The translations under genes were made by a program, and so were the position numbers. 8,401 nt of DNA from Thermoleophilia bacterium UBA5186 (GTDB taxonomy: Bacteria > Actinomycetota > Thermoleophilia > Gaiellales > Gaiellaceae), in NCBI GenBank assembly GCA_002413095.1, contig DHWI01000015.1, positions 15,526 through 23,926 of the forward strand, written 5' to 3'. Of this stretch, positions 1 through 5,967 are shown in pieces. The first letter of the stretch is position 1. Each line of letters opens with the position of its first letter. Under the pieces are notes generated by a model that saw nothing but the letters and a program-made list of their open reading frames with translations, searched no databases and was not told where the DNA came from.

Positions 1-451
1 CGCCGAGGTCCCTTCCGTGAACACGATCGTCTTCCGCGAGGGTCGTCCGGACGGCTCGTCCACCGACGCGGCCATCCTCGGCAGTCTCGCCGCTGGACGT
101 CCGGTAATCATCGGTGACGGCGGCTCGGCTTCGGCATTCGTTCAGGCCCTTCCCGGCGCGCGGCAGTTCGCACGGCGCGGCACGTGGCCGCCGGACGTCG
201 GGGACGCGGACGTCGTGATCAACGCGACTTCGGCGCGCGACGAGGTGCTGGTCGAGCTCCAGCCGGGTCAGACGCTCGTCGAGCTCCCGTACCCGGACTC
301 CGCCACGGCAGTCGCCGCCCGTGACGCGGGCGCGACCGTGATCGGCGGGCTGGAAGTCCTCGTGGCCCAGGGCGCAGCGGCGTTCGAGCTCTGGACGGGC
401 GTCACCGCGCCGGTCGAGGTGATGCGTGCCGCCGTAGGCTTGCTTCCGTGA
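1..451 (+). CDS. aroE: Shikimate dehydrogenase, 3' part (5' end outside window)
   Basis: This gene would reduce 3-dehydroshikimate to shikimate with NADPH in the cytoplasm. The reading frame is already open at base 2, and the residues before the GTG at 17 (AEVPSV, then NTIV) continue the family's conserved block, so GTG 17 is internal and the N-terminal catalytic domain is cut off. Visible features are the SSTD segment (Asp at 65-67, counterpart of the substrate-binding Asp in NTD), a glycine-rich nucleotide loop GDGGSASA at 112-135, INAT at about 220-231, and the C-terminal signature GLEVLVAQGAAAFELWTG with the substrate-binding Gln at 368-370. The usual NATPxGM motif reads NATSARD, and the following segment is several residues shorter than in E. 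coli AroE, so this is a divergent copy. The TGA stop overlaps the aroC GTG start by 4 bases, which implies an operon with coupled translation. A quinate/shikimate dehydrogenase paralogue is possible, but position among other aro genes favours AroE. Confidence 0.88.
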   Translation, partial: AEVPSVNTIVFREGRPDGSSTDAAILGSLAAGRPVIIGDGGSASAFVQALPGARQFARRGTWPPDVGDADVVINATSARDEVLVELQPGQTLVELPYPDSATAVAARDAGATVIGGLEVLVAQGAAAFELWTGVTAPVEVMRAAVGLLP

Positions 452-1536
452 CTCTCCAGCTCGTCAGCGCAGGCGAATCGCACGGCCCGGCGCTCGTCGC
501 GATCGTGACGGGCCTGCCGGCGGGGCTCGTCCTGGAGCAGGAGACGATCGACGCCGACCTCCGCCGCCGCCAGCAGGGCTATGGGCGCAGTCCGCGCCAG
601 CAGATCGAGACCGACGAGGTGGAGATCCTCGCTGGTCTCCGGCACGGGCGGACGCTGGGCACCCCGCTCGCGCTCGTCGTCCGCAACCGAGACCACGCGA
701 ACTGGGAGTGGGGGATGAGCCCGTGGCCGCCGGAGGGCGAGCCGAGCGGCAAGGGCACGAAGCCGGTCACGCTTCCGCGCCCCGGTCACGCCGATCTTGC
801 CGGCGCTCTCAAGTACGGACTTGCGGACGTGCGCGACGCGCTCGAGCGCGCGAGCGCGCGACACACGGCCGTGCATGTCGCTGCCGGCGCGGTCGCGAAG
901 ACGCTGCTGCGCGCGATCCACGTCACCGTCGAGGGCGCCGTCCTCGACGAGGAAGGCCTGCGGGCGCGCATCGACGAGGCCCGGGCCGAGCGCGACACCG
1001 TCGGCGGGACCGTCGAGGTACGCGCGCGCAACGTCCCGCCGGGCTTCGGTTCCTACGCGACGAAGGAGGACCGGCTCGACGCTCGGCTCGCGGCGGCGCT
1101 GATGGGCATCCAGGCGGTCAAGGGGGTCGAGATCGGGGACGGCTTCGCGCTCGCGGAACGGCGCGGCTCCGAAGCCCACGACGAGATTCTCGGCGCGACA
1201 GGCGGCGAGCTCCGGCGCGAGACGAACCACGCGGGCGGAATCGAGGCCGGCGTCTCGAACGGCGAGGAGATCGTCGTCCGCGCGGCGATGAAGCCGCTGC
1301 CGACCCTGATGAAGCCGCTCGCCTCTGTCGACCTCGAGACGCGCGAGGCGGGAGAGGCGCTGGTCGAGCGGAGCGACGTCGCCGCAGTCGAGGCGCTCGC
1401 CGTCGTCGCCGAGGCCGCCGTCGCGTTCGAGCTGGCGCGCGCGGCTCGCGAGAAGTTCGGCGGCGACGCGCTGCCCGACTTCGTCGCCGCGTACGACGCG
1501 TACGTCGAGCGCATCCCGTGGCGAACCACGCACTAG
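448..1536 (+). CDS. aroC: Chorismate synthase
   Basis: This 362-residue enzyme would use reduced FMN to eliminate phosphate from EPSP, giving chorismate, the last step of the shikimate pathway. The length is normal. The GTG start overlaps the aroE stop and puts the family's N-terminal GESHG only nine residues in, as expected. Seen in order: GESHG with the first invariant His at residue 12, GYGRSPRQQIETDEVEILAG, RPGHAD with the second catalytic His at 114, the FMN/substrate block at 132-146, TNHAGGIEAGVSNGE, the KPLPTL segment, and the C-terminal RSD with the conserved Asp at 310. One oddity lies in the FMN/substrate block: the usual ARETA reads ARHTA, so the normally conserved Glu is His139, and the following Arg is His143. 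The 3' end overlaps aroKB by 19 bases in another frame, a sign of tight coupling. Identity is secure; whether the His changes matter is unknown. Confidence 0.97.
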   Translation: MTLQLVSAGESHGPALVAIVTGLPAGLVLEQETIDADLRRRQQGYGRSPRQQIETDEVEILAGLRHGRTLGTPLALVVRNRDHANWEWGMSPWPPEGEPSGKGTKPVTLPRPGHADLAGALKYGLADVRDALERASARHTAVHVAAGAVAKTLLRAIHVTVEGAVLDEEGLRARIDEARAERDTVGGTVEVRARNVPPGFGSYATKEDRLDARLAAALMGIQAVKGVEIGDGFALAERRGSEAHDEILGATGGELRRETNHAGGIEAGVSNGEEIVVRAAMKPLPTLMKPLASVDLETREAGEALVERSDVAAVEALAVVAEAAVAFELARAAREKFGGDALPDFVAAYDAYVERIPWRTTH

Positions 1537-2942
1537 ACCGCCACCTCGCGCTCATCGGCTTCATGGGCGCGGGCAAGACGACCCTCGGCGCCGAGGTCGC
1601 GGAGCGGCTCGGCCGAACCTTCATCGATCTCGACCGCGAGCTGGAGGCGCAACAGCGGCGGACGATCTCTGAGCTCTTCGCCCATGGCGGCGAAGCGCAC
1701 TTCCGCGTCCTCGAGGCCGCGGCTGCCGTCGACGCGCTCTCGAAAGCCCCGCCGGCCGTCGTCGCACTCGGGGGCGGCGCCGCCGAGAGCGCGACTGTCC
1801 GCAAGGCGCTGCGGGACAACGCCATGACGGTGCGCCTGGAGGTCGATTTCGACACCGCGTGGGAACGCGTGCAGGGCGGCGACCGCCCGCTCGCCGCCGA
1901 CCGCGACCAGTTTCGCGCTCTCTTCGAGCGCCGCAAGACGTTGTACGAGGCCGCGGCCGATGCGACGGCCCGCGACGTGGAGGAGGTCGTGCTCGCGGCG
2001 GGCGGCGCTGTCGTCGAGAGCGGCTCCCTGGAGCAGCTGGGCGTGCTCATCCCTGGCGAAGGGCCCGTGGCGCTCGTCTCCGACCCGCGCGTCCAGGGGA
2101 TCTACGGAGCGGACGCGCAGATGGCCCTCGGCAGCCGCCTTGCCTCGACGCACGAGCTTCCGGCCGGGGAGCAGGCGAAGACCGTCGCCGAGGCCGAGCG
2201 GCTCTGGAACGAGCTGCGCCTGGACCGCCGCGGCACGGTCGCGGCGCTCGGCGGTGGCTGCACCGTGGACACGGCGGGCTTCGTCGCGGCGACGTACCTG
2301 CGCGGCGTGGACTGGGTCGCGATCCCGACGAGCCTCGTCGGACAGGTCGACGCGGCGCTCGGCGGGAAGACCGCGGTGAACCTCCCCGAGGGAAAGAACC
2401 TCGTGGGCGCGTTCCACTGGCCGGCGCGCACTGTCGTCGACCCGGCCGCGCTCGCGACGCTGCCCGAAACCGAGCGCCGGGCGGGGATGGCCGAGGTCTT
2501 CAAGACCGGCTTGCTGGCGGGTGAACGGATCTGGGAGCTTCCGGACCTCGAGCTTGTGCGTCGCTGCGCCGCGTACAAGCTGGCAATCTGCCTCCGCGAC
2601 CCGCTCGAGCAGGGCCCTCGTGAGGTGCTGAACCTCGGGCACACGTTCGCGCACGCGCTCGAGGCGGCGGGGCCGGTCACGCACGGGGAGGCGGTTGCTC
2701 TTGGTCTGCTCGCGGCGCTGCGGCTCTCCGAGCTCGACACCGGCGACGTGGAGGAGACCCTCGCGCCGCGTCCGGTCCGCGTCGACCGCGAACGCGCGTG
2801 GACGGCGCTGCAGCGCGACAAGAAAGCGCGCGACGGCACGATTCGACTCGTCCTGCTGGAGGCTCCGGGGAAGCCCGTGACCGGAGTCGAGCTTCGCGAC
2901 GACGACGTACGGCGCGAGCTCGACCGATTGATCGCTAACTAG
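1518..2942 (+). CDS. aroKB: Bifunctional shikimate kinase / 3-dehydroquinate synthase
   Basis: One uninterrupted 474-residue frame joins two shikimate enzymes. Residues 8-160 are shikimate kinase: P-loop GFMGAGKTT (Lys20), DLD at 37-39, shikimate-binding FR at 62-63, GGG at 85-87, the lid RPL at 123-125 and an Arg-rich helix at 138-147. Residues about 165-474 are 3-dehydroquinate synthase: GEQAKT (217-222), the NAD loop GGGCTVDTAGF, PTSLVGQVD, GGKTAVN, GKNL, and zinc ligands Glu326, His375 and His389. The active-site R-x-x-x-N-x-x-H series (Arg368, Asn372, His375, His379) and DKK (434-436) are also present. The synthase part is about 310 residues against roughly 340-370 in stand-alone AroB; the deletion lies mainly just before Lys354. 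GTG 1518 is chosen because it is the last in-frame start before the P-loop and overlaps the aroC end; the open frame upstream of it is aroC shadow. AroKB fusions are known in Thermotoga and Bifidobacterium. Both activities look intact. Confidence 0.93.
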   Translation: MANHALDRHLALIGFMGAGKTTLGAEVAERLGRTFIDLDRELEAQQRRTISELFAHGGEAHFRVLEAAAAVDALSKAPPAVVALGGGAAESATVRKALRDNAMTVRLEVDFDTAWERVQGGDRPLAADRDQFRALFERRKTLYEAAADATARDVEEVVLAAGGAVVESGSLEQLGVLIPGEGPVALVSDPRVQGIYGADAQMALGSRLASTHELPAGEQAKTVAEAERLWNELRLDRRGTVAALGGGCTVDTAGFVAATYLRGVDWVAIPTSLVGQVDAALGGKTAVNLPEGKNLVGAFHWPARTVVDPAALATLPETERRAGMAEVFKTGLLAGERIWELPDLELVRRCAAYKLAICLRDPLEQGPREVLNLGHTFAHALEAAGPVTHGEAVALGLLAALRLSELDTGDVEETLAPRPVRVDRERAWTALQRDKKARDGTIRLVLLEAPGKPVTGVELRDDDVRRELDRLIAN

Positions 2943-2945
2943 ACT
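2940..2945 (+). promoter_or_regulatory. Candidate leaderless -10 element for aroQ
   Basis: TAGACT fits the actinobacterial -10 pattern TANNNT, and its last T lies six bases before the aroQ GTG at 2952, so a transcript would begin at or next to the start codon. The element includes the TAG stop of aroKB. No convincing -35 box is seen. aroQ also has no Shine-Dalgarno sequence in the 9-bp gap, which agrees with a leaderless start but does not prove one. This is a pattern match only. Confidence 0.3.
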
Positions 2946-2951
2946 CGCGAC

Positions 2952-3377
2952 GTGCGCGTGCTCGTCCTCAACGGCGTGAATCTCGACGTCCTCGACCGTC
3001 GCGACGCGACGATGTACGGCGGCCTGTCGCTCTCCGAGCTGGAGACGAAGATCTACGCGTGGGCGCGTGAGCTAGGCGCGACCGCCCGCTGCCGCCAGAC
3101 GAACAACGAGGGCCAGTACGTCGAGTGGTGCCACGAGGCGCTCGAATGGGCCGACGGCGTGGTCGTCAACCCGGGCGCGTGGTCGCATTACTCCTACGCG
3201 ATTCACGACGCGCTCGAGTTGCTCGAGGTGCCCGTCGTCGAGGTGCACCTGTCGAACATCGCGGAGCGCGAGGACTGGCGGCGCAATTCGGTCATCGCAC
3301 CCCTTGCCGCAGCGCGGATCCTCGGCAAGGGGCCCGACGGCTACCGCGAGGCGCTCGAGTTCCTGGTGGCGAAGTGA
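2952..3377 (+). CDS. aroQ: 3-dehydroquinate dehydratase, type II
   Basis: This 141-residue protein has the normal size of the dodecameric type II dehydroquinase, which converts 3-dehydroquinate to 3-dehydroshikimate by trans elimination. Visible active-site residues are Asn10 and Arg17 in the N-terminal loop, catalytic Tyr22 (YGG), QTNNEGQ at 49-55, Asn73 with PGA, catalytic His79 (SHYS), substrate-binding HLSN at 99-102, and Arg106 and Arg110 in the REDWRR segment. The N-terminal signature is unusual. The family's LNGPNLNxLGxREP reads LNGVNLDVLDRRDA, which loses the Pro, the Gly and the Glu-Pro pair while keeping Arg17 and Tyr22. The GTG start lies 9 bp after aroKB, and the stop overlaps the pepQ start as GTGA. 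It acts directly after the synthase half of AroKB. Confidence 0.95.
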   Translation: MRVLVLNGVNLDVLDRRDATMYGGLSLSELETKIYAWARELGATARCRQTNNEGQYVEWCHEALEWADGVVVNPGAWSHYSYAIHDALELLEVPVVEVHLSNIAEREDWRRNSVIAPLAAARILGKGPDGYREALEFLVAK

Positions 3378-4414
3378 CCGACCGCCTGCAGCGCCTACGG
3401 GAAGCGCTCGAGGAGCCGCTGCTCGTCACCGACCAGGTGAACGTCAAGTACCTGACGGGCTTCAACAGCGACAACGTCGCGCTCCTCGTGGAGCCGGAGC
3501 GCGTGCGGCTCTTCACGGACTTCCGCTACGCGGAGGGCGCACGGGGAACCGTGAAGGACGTCGAGGTCGTCGAGACGAAGCGCTACGTCTACGCCGACGT
3601 GGCCCCGATGCTGAGCGGGCGGGTCGGCTTCGAGGCGGCGGTCGTGTCCTATGCGAACTACGAGGCGCTCCGCGGCGGTCCGGCGGAGCTCGTCCCGCGC
3701 GCGGGCGTCGTCGAGCAACTGCGCGCGGTGAAGGAGGACGGCGAGCTCGAGGCGATCCGGAAAGCTGCCGAGATCTCAGACGAGGCTTACGAACGGCTCT
3801 CGCGCGAGCGCTTCATCGGCCGCACCGAGCAGGAGCTCGCTTGGCTCATGGAGCAGCTGCTGCACGAGTGCGGAGGCGAGCGCCTCTCGTTCGACGTGGC
3901 GATCGGCAGCGGCCCGAACGGAGCGTTTCCGCACGCCGATCCCACCGACCGGAAGATCGACGCAGGCGAGCTGGTGATCGTCGACTGCGGGACCACGGTG
4001 CAGGGTTACGCCTCCGACTGCACGCGAACCTTCGCCACGGGCTCGCTGCCGGCCGAGGTGAAGGAGGCCTATGCGGTGTGTCGGGAGGCTCAGGAGGCGG
4101 CGCTCGGGGGCGTGCGTGCAGGCGCGTTCGGCGCGGACGTCGACGCGATCGCGCGCCGGCGGATCGACGCCTCGCAGTTCAAGGGGCTGTTCGGCCACGG
4201 GCTCGGCCACGGCGTGGGGATGCGAATCCACGAGGCGCCGACGCTTCGTCCGGAGTCGAAGGACGTCCTCGAGCCCGGCAACGTCGTCACCGTCGAGCCG
4301 GGGATCTACATGCCCGGAAAAGGCGGGATCCGGATCGAGGACCTCGTCGTGGTCACCGACGGCGACCCGGAGGTGCTGACCCACTTCTCGAAAGACCTGA
4401 TCTCGGTCGAGTAG
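3374..4414 (+). CDS. pepQ: M24-family metallopeptidase (Xaa-Pro aminopeptidase/dipeptidase)
   Basis: This 346-residue cytoplasmic peptidase would cleave Xaa-Pro bonds with two metal ions. An N-terminal creatinase-like domain (about 1-115) contains VTDQVNVKYLTGFNSDN and a DFRYAE segment. The C-terminal pita-bread domain carries the full M24 metal set: Asp204 (VDCGT), Asp215 (SDCTRTF), His279 (GHGVG), Glu308 (TVEPGIY) and Glu322 (GIRIED). Active-site His residues also appear in FPHADP and in the first GHG. The GTG start at 3374 overlaps the aroQ stop by 4 bases and gives the usual length; the frame is open further upstream, but only as shadow of aroQ. A pepQ-like gene between aroQ and efp is a widespread bacterial order. 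Its link to the shikimate genes is positional, not enzymatic. PepP- versus PepQ-type specificity cannot be told from this sequence. Confidence 0.93.
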   Translation: MTDRLQRLREALEEPLLVTDQVNVKYLTGFNSDNVALLVEPERVRLFTDFRYAEGARGTVKDVEVVETKRYVYADVAPMLSGRVGFEAAVVSYANYEALRGGPAELVPRAGVVEQLRAVKEDGELEAIRKAAEISDEAYERLSRERFIGRTEQELAWLMEQLLHECGGERLSFDVAIGSGPNGAFPHADPTDRKIDAGELVIVDCGTTVQGYASDCTRTFATGSLPAEVKEAYAVCREAQEAALGGVRAGAFGADVDAIARRRIDASQFKGLFGHGLGHGVGMRIHEAPTLRPESKDVLEPGNVVTVEPGIYMPGKGGIRIEDLVVVTDGDPEVLTHFSKDLISVE

Positions 4415-4581
4415 CTGAGGGCTTGGTGGAACGTCGCTCGTTGTCGGGGTGCGTTGGTCGTTCCGAGGCAAGGACGCAGGGAGTGGGCGTACCTGGTGGG
4501 TACGGGCGTGACTGAGGACGCCGCATCGGGGCGAGCAGCGCGGCCCAACGGCACAGCAGCGTTTCGCCAAGCCCTCAGCTA
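4412..4581. repeat. 170-bp non-coding inverted-repeat element with 22-bp arms
   Basis: The pepQ-efp gap has no gene; nearly all of it is one structured element. Bases 4412-4433 pair with 4560-4581 without interruption: 20 Watson-Crick pairs and two G-T pairs (4427/4566 and 4429/4564), which would be G-U in RNA. The helix can continue as 4436-4438 with 4555-4557 and 4439-4443 with 4546-4550 across a four-base bulge. In the middle, 4488-4493 pairs with 4499-4504 around a five-base loop. The outermost base pairs use the pepQ stop codon TAG on the left and overlap the candidate efp -10 on the right. No T-run follows, so it is not a classical intrinsic terminator. It could be a structured RNA between operon genes or a dispersed palindromic repeat that jumped into the gap. 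Copy number cannot be judged from one window. Confidence 0.72.
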
Positions 4582-4585
4582 GCCT
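4580..4585 (+). promoter_or_regulatory. Candidate -10 element for efp
   Basis: TAGCCT matches TANNNT and ends nine bases before the efp ATG, leaving room for a leader of only a few bases. No purine-rich Shine-Dalgarno sequence precedes the ATG; the gap is C-rich. The element starts inside the right arm of the inverted repeat, so efp transcription could begin directly after it. No good -35 is visible. Confidence 0.35.
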
Positions 4586-4594
4586 CCCCGCGCC

Positions 4595-5161
4595 ATGGCA
4601 GAGCAGGTCAACACGAACCAGTTCAAGAACGGAATGCACATCGAGCTGGAGGGCGGCGTTTGGCGCATCGTCGGGTTCCAGCACGTCAAGCCAGGCAAGG
4701 GTGGCGCGTTCGTCCGCACCAAGGTCAAGAACATCGATTCGGGGGCGGTCGTCGACCGCACGTTCCGCGCGGGCGAGAAGTTCGCGCGGGTCTTCACCGA
4801 GACGAAGAACATGCAGTACCTCTACGACTCGGGCGACGACGTCGTCTTGATGGACGAGGAGAACTACGAACAGATGACCCTGCCGCGCTCGCTGGTCGCG
4901 GACGAGCTACCGTACCTTCAGCCGACCTCGAACGTGCAGCTGTTGATGGTCGGCGGCAAGCCGTCCGGGATCCAGCTGCCGAGCTCGGTCGAGCTCCACG
5001 TCACGGACACCGAGCCGGGCGTGAAGGGCGACACGGTCTCGAACGTGACGAAGCCGGCGACGCTCGAGACCGGAGCGGTCGTCCAGGTGCCGCTGTTTGT
5101 GAACGTCGGCGAGCGGATCAAGGTCGACCCCCGGGAGGGTCGCTACATCAGCCGGGCGTAG
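4595..5161 (+). CDS. efp: Translation elongation factor P
   Basis: EF-P binds the ribosome next to the P-site tRNA and rescues stalling at consecutive prolines. The 188-residue length is standard. The KOW-like N-terminal domain carries the tip loop KPGKGGAFVRTKVKN, with Lys35 at the position that is modified in E. coli (Lys34). The two OB domains follow, with the family blocks MQYLY, MDEENYEQ, LPSSVELHVTDTEPG and the C-terminal signature with KVDPREGRYISRA. The ATG at 4595 is the natural start, because the first residues (TNQFKNGMHIEL) align with the family N terminus. It follows the inverted-repeat element and probably has its own promoter. Its last 19 bases overlap the 3' end of the convergent phosphotransferase gene, so there is no room for a separate terminator between them. 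No EpmA/EpmB-type modification gene lies in the window. Confidence 0.97.
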   Translation: MAEQVNTNQFKNGMHIELEGGVWRIVGFQHVKPGKGGAFVRTKVKNIDSGAVVDRTFRAGEKFARVFTETKNMQYLYDSGDDVVLMDEENYEQMTLPRSLVADELPYLQPTSNVQLLMVGGKPSGIQLPSSVELHVTDTEPGVKGDTVSNVTKPATLETGAVVQVPLFVNVGERIKVDPREGRYISRA

Positions 5162-5943
5162 CGCAGCGCTCGGTCGATGCGGCGCTGGGCCTCCTCATGG
5201 TGCGATCGATCGTCGCTGCGCTCGGCGACGAGCTGCGTCCAGGCTGCCAGCTGCAGGCTCAGCAGAGGCATGACGGCGTCGACGTCGCCGTGCGCGCCGT
5301 ACGCAGCGATCGCCTCTTCCGCTTCCGGGAGCCCGCGGTAGCGGAGGCACGCGAGGTCGTACTCGACCGGGCCGCGGCAGGCGTTCTCGAGATCGCTCCA
5401 GAGCGGTCCCTCCGGTGACCAGAGCACGTTCGCGAGGTGCGCGTCGCCGTGGAGCGGCCGGCCGTCGAGCGGCTCCAGGCAGTTGGCGAACGCGAGCAGC
5501 TCGTCGAGCTCGAGCTCCGCGAGCAGGCTCCGGACCTCGTCGAGCCGGTCGCAGGTGGGAAGCTCGCCCAGATAGCGCTGCAGCACGTCGTGCAAGTCGC
5601 GGAGGCTCCGCCCCGCGGCGACGGGATCCGCACGAGCCGGATCGTGGTCGATCCACCGCCAGAAGGTGATCGCGAACCCGTCCTGCTCGTGCGGGCCCGG
5701 ATCGACCTCGTCCGAAAGGGGCGCGACCGGTGCGCCTTCCGCTGCCAGGAACCGCGCTAGCCGTATCTCTTCCGCGAACCAGCCGGGCGGGCGCAACCGC
5801 GCGAGCGTGATCGGCACGCGGGCGACGACCGGCGCCGGAGCCAGGTGGACGAGCACGTTGGTCAGATCCCGGAGCACGACCGGCCGGTCGACCGGCAGGC
5901 CGTGACGCCGAGCTGCGCTGAGCGCCGCCGTAACCGGTTCCAT
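5143..5943 (-). CDS. Phosphotransferase of the APH/choline kinase-like fold
   Basis: This 266-residue kinase-like protein faces against the surrounding genes. The N-lobe (about 1-100) contains RDLTNVLV and VVARVP, with Arg42 where the ATP-binding Lys often sits. The C-lobe carries the Brenner motif HGDAHLAN, with catalytic Asp167 and Asn172, and the metal-binding Asp184 in WSDLEN, the counterpart of DFG/DFE. A helical C terminus follows. The substrate is unknown: relatives phosphorylate aminoglycosides, homoserine, choline or other small metabolites, and nothing here marks it as a resistance gene. The ATG at 5943 is chosen because homology starts just after it and a TANNNT element lies seven bases before it; the frame stays open far upstream only as antisense of the next gene. 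It fits between efp and the accB-like gene with a 19-bp tail overlap and a 24-bp head gap, which suggests an insertion into the older efp-accB order. Confidence 0.82.
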   Translation of the reverse strand: MEPVTAALSAARRHGLPVDRPVVLRDLTNVLVHLAPAPVVARVPITLARLRPPGWFAEEIRLARFLAAEGAPVAPLSDEVDPGPHEQDGFAITFWRWIDHDPARADPVAAGRSLRDLHDVLQRYLGELPTCDRLDEVRSLLAELELDELLAFANCLEPLDGRPLHGDAHLANVLWSPEGPLWSDLENACRGPVEYDLACLRYRGLPEAEEAIAAYGAHGDVDAVMPLLSLQLAAWTQLVAERSDDRSHHEEAQRRIDRALRYARLM

Positions 5944-5950
5944 CCGCAGG

Positions 5951-5960
5951 ACGCTAAGGT
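5951..5960. promoter_or_regulatory. Symmetric divergent leaderless promoter pair
   Basis: The only 24 bases between the divergent genes contain two -10-like hexamers. On the + strand TAAGGT (5955-5960) is followed by exactly seven bases and the ATG at 5968. On the minus strand TAGCGT (5956 down to 5951) is followed by exactly seven bases and the ATG at 5943. The two hexamers share the self-complementary TA at 5955-5956, so both start codons lie 12.5 bases from the same centre. No Shine-Dalgarno site fits in either leader, so both transcripts are predicted to be leaderless. No clear -35 is visible on either side. Confidence 0.5.
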
Positions 5961-5967
5961 CTCGGCG

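Noticed and set aside
708..1517. Upstream extension of the aroKB frame
   Set aside because: The extension is Arg-rich nonsense inside aroC; kinase homology begins just after GTG 1518.
268..1533. Long open frame antisense to aroE/aroC
   Set aside because: Low-complexity Arg/Ala/Asp-rich translation with no family motif; a usual by-product of GC-rich codon use opposite a clear gene.
1500..1540. Frameshift between aroC and aroKB
   Set aside because: Both proteins have complete ends and their own start or stop; the 19-base overlap is a normal operon overlap.
1533..2684. Long open frame antisense to aroKB
   Set aside because: No recognisable motif, lies wholly opposite an enzyme with all catalytic residues intact.
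5126..5141. Hairpin at the end of efp as a terminator
   Set aside because: Only five base pairs with a six-base loop, no T-run, and it lies in coding sequence of efp.
5932..5939. AACCGGTT palindrome near the divergent promoter as an operator
   Set aside because: Eight bases inside coding sequence, no second copy on the other side; chance in GC-rich DNA is likely.
5143..5943. Calling the phosphotransferase an aminoglycoside resistance gene
   Set aside because: Only the general kinase motifs are visible; nothing indicates aminoglycoside specificity, and the setting is housekeeping.
5845..5967. Earlier start for the accB fusion protein
   Set aside because: The 41 extra residues overlap the divergent gene and show no homology; the barrel begins with ADTTVR just after ATG 5968.
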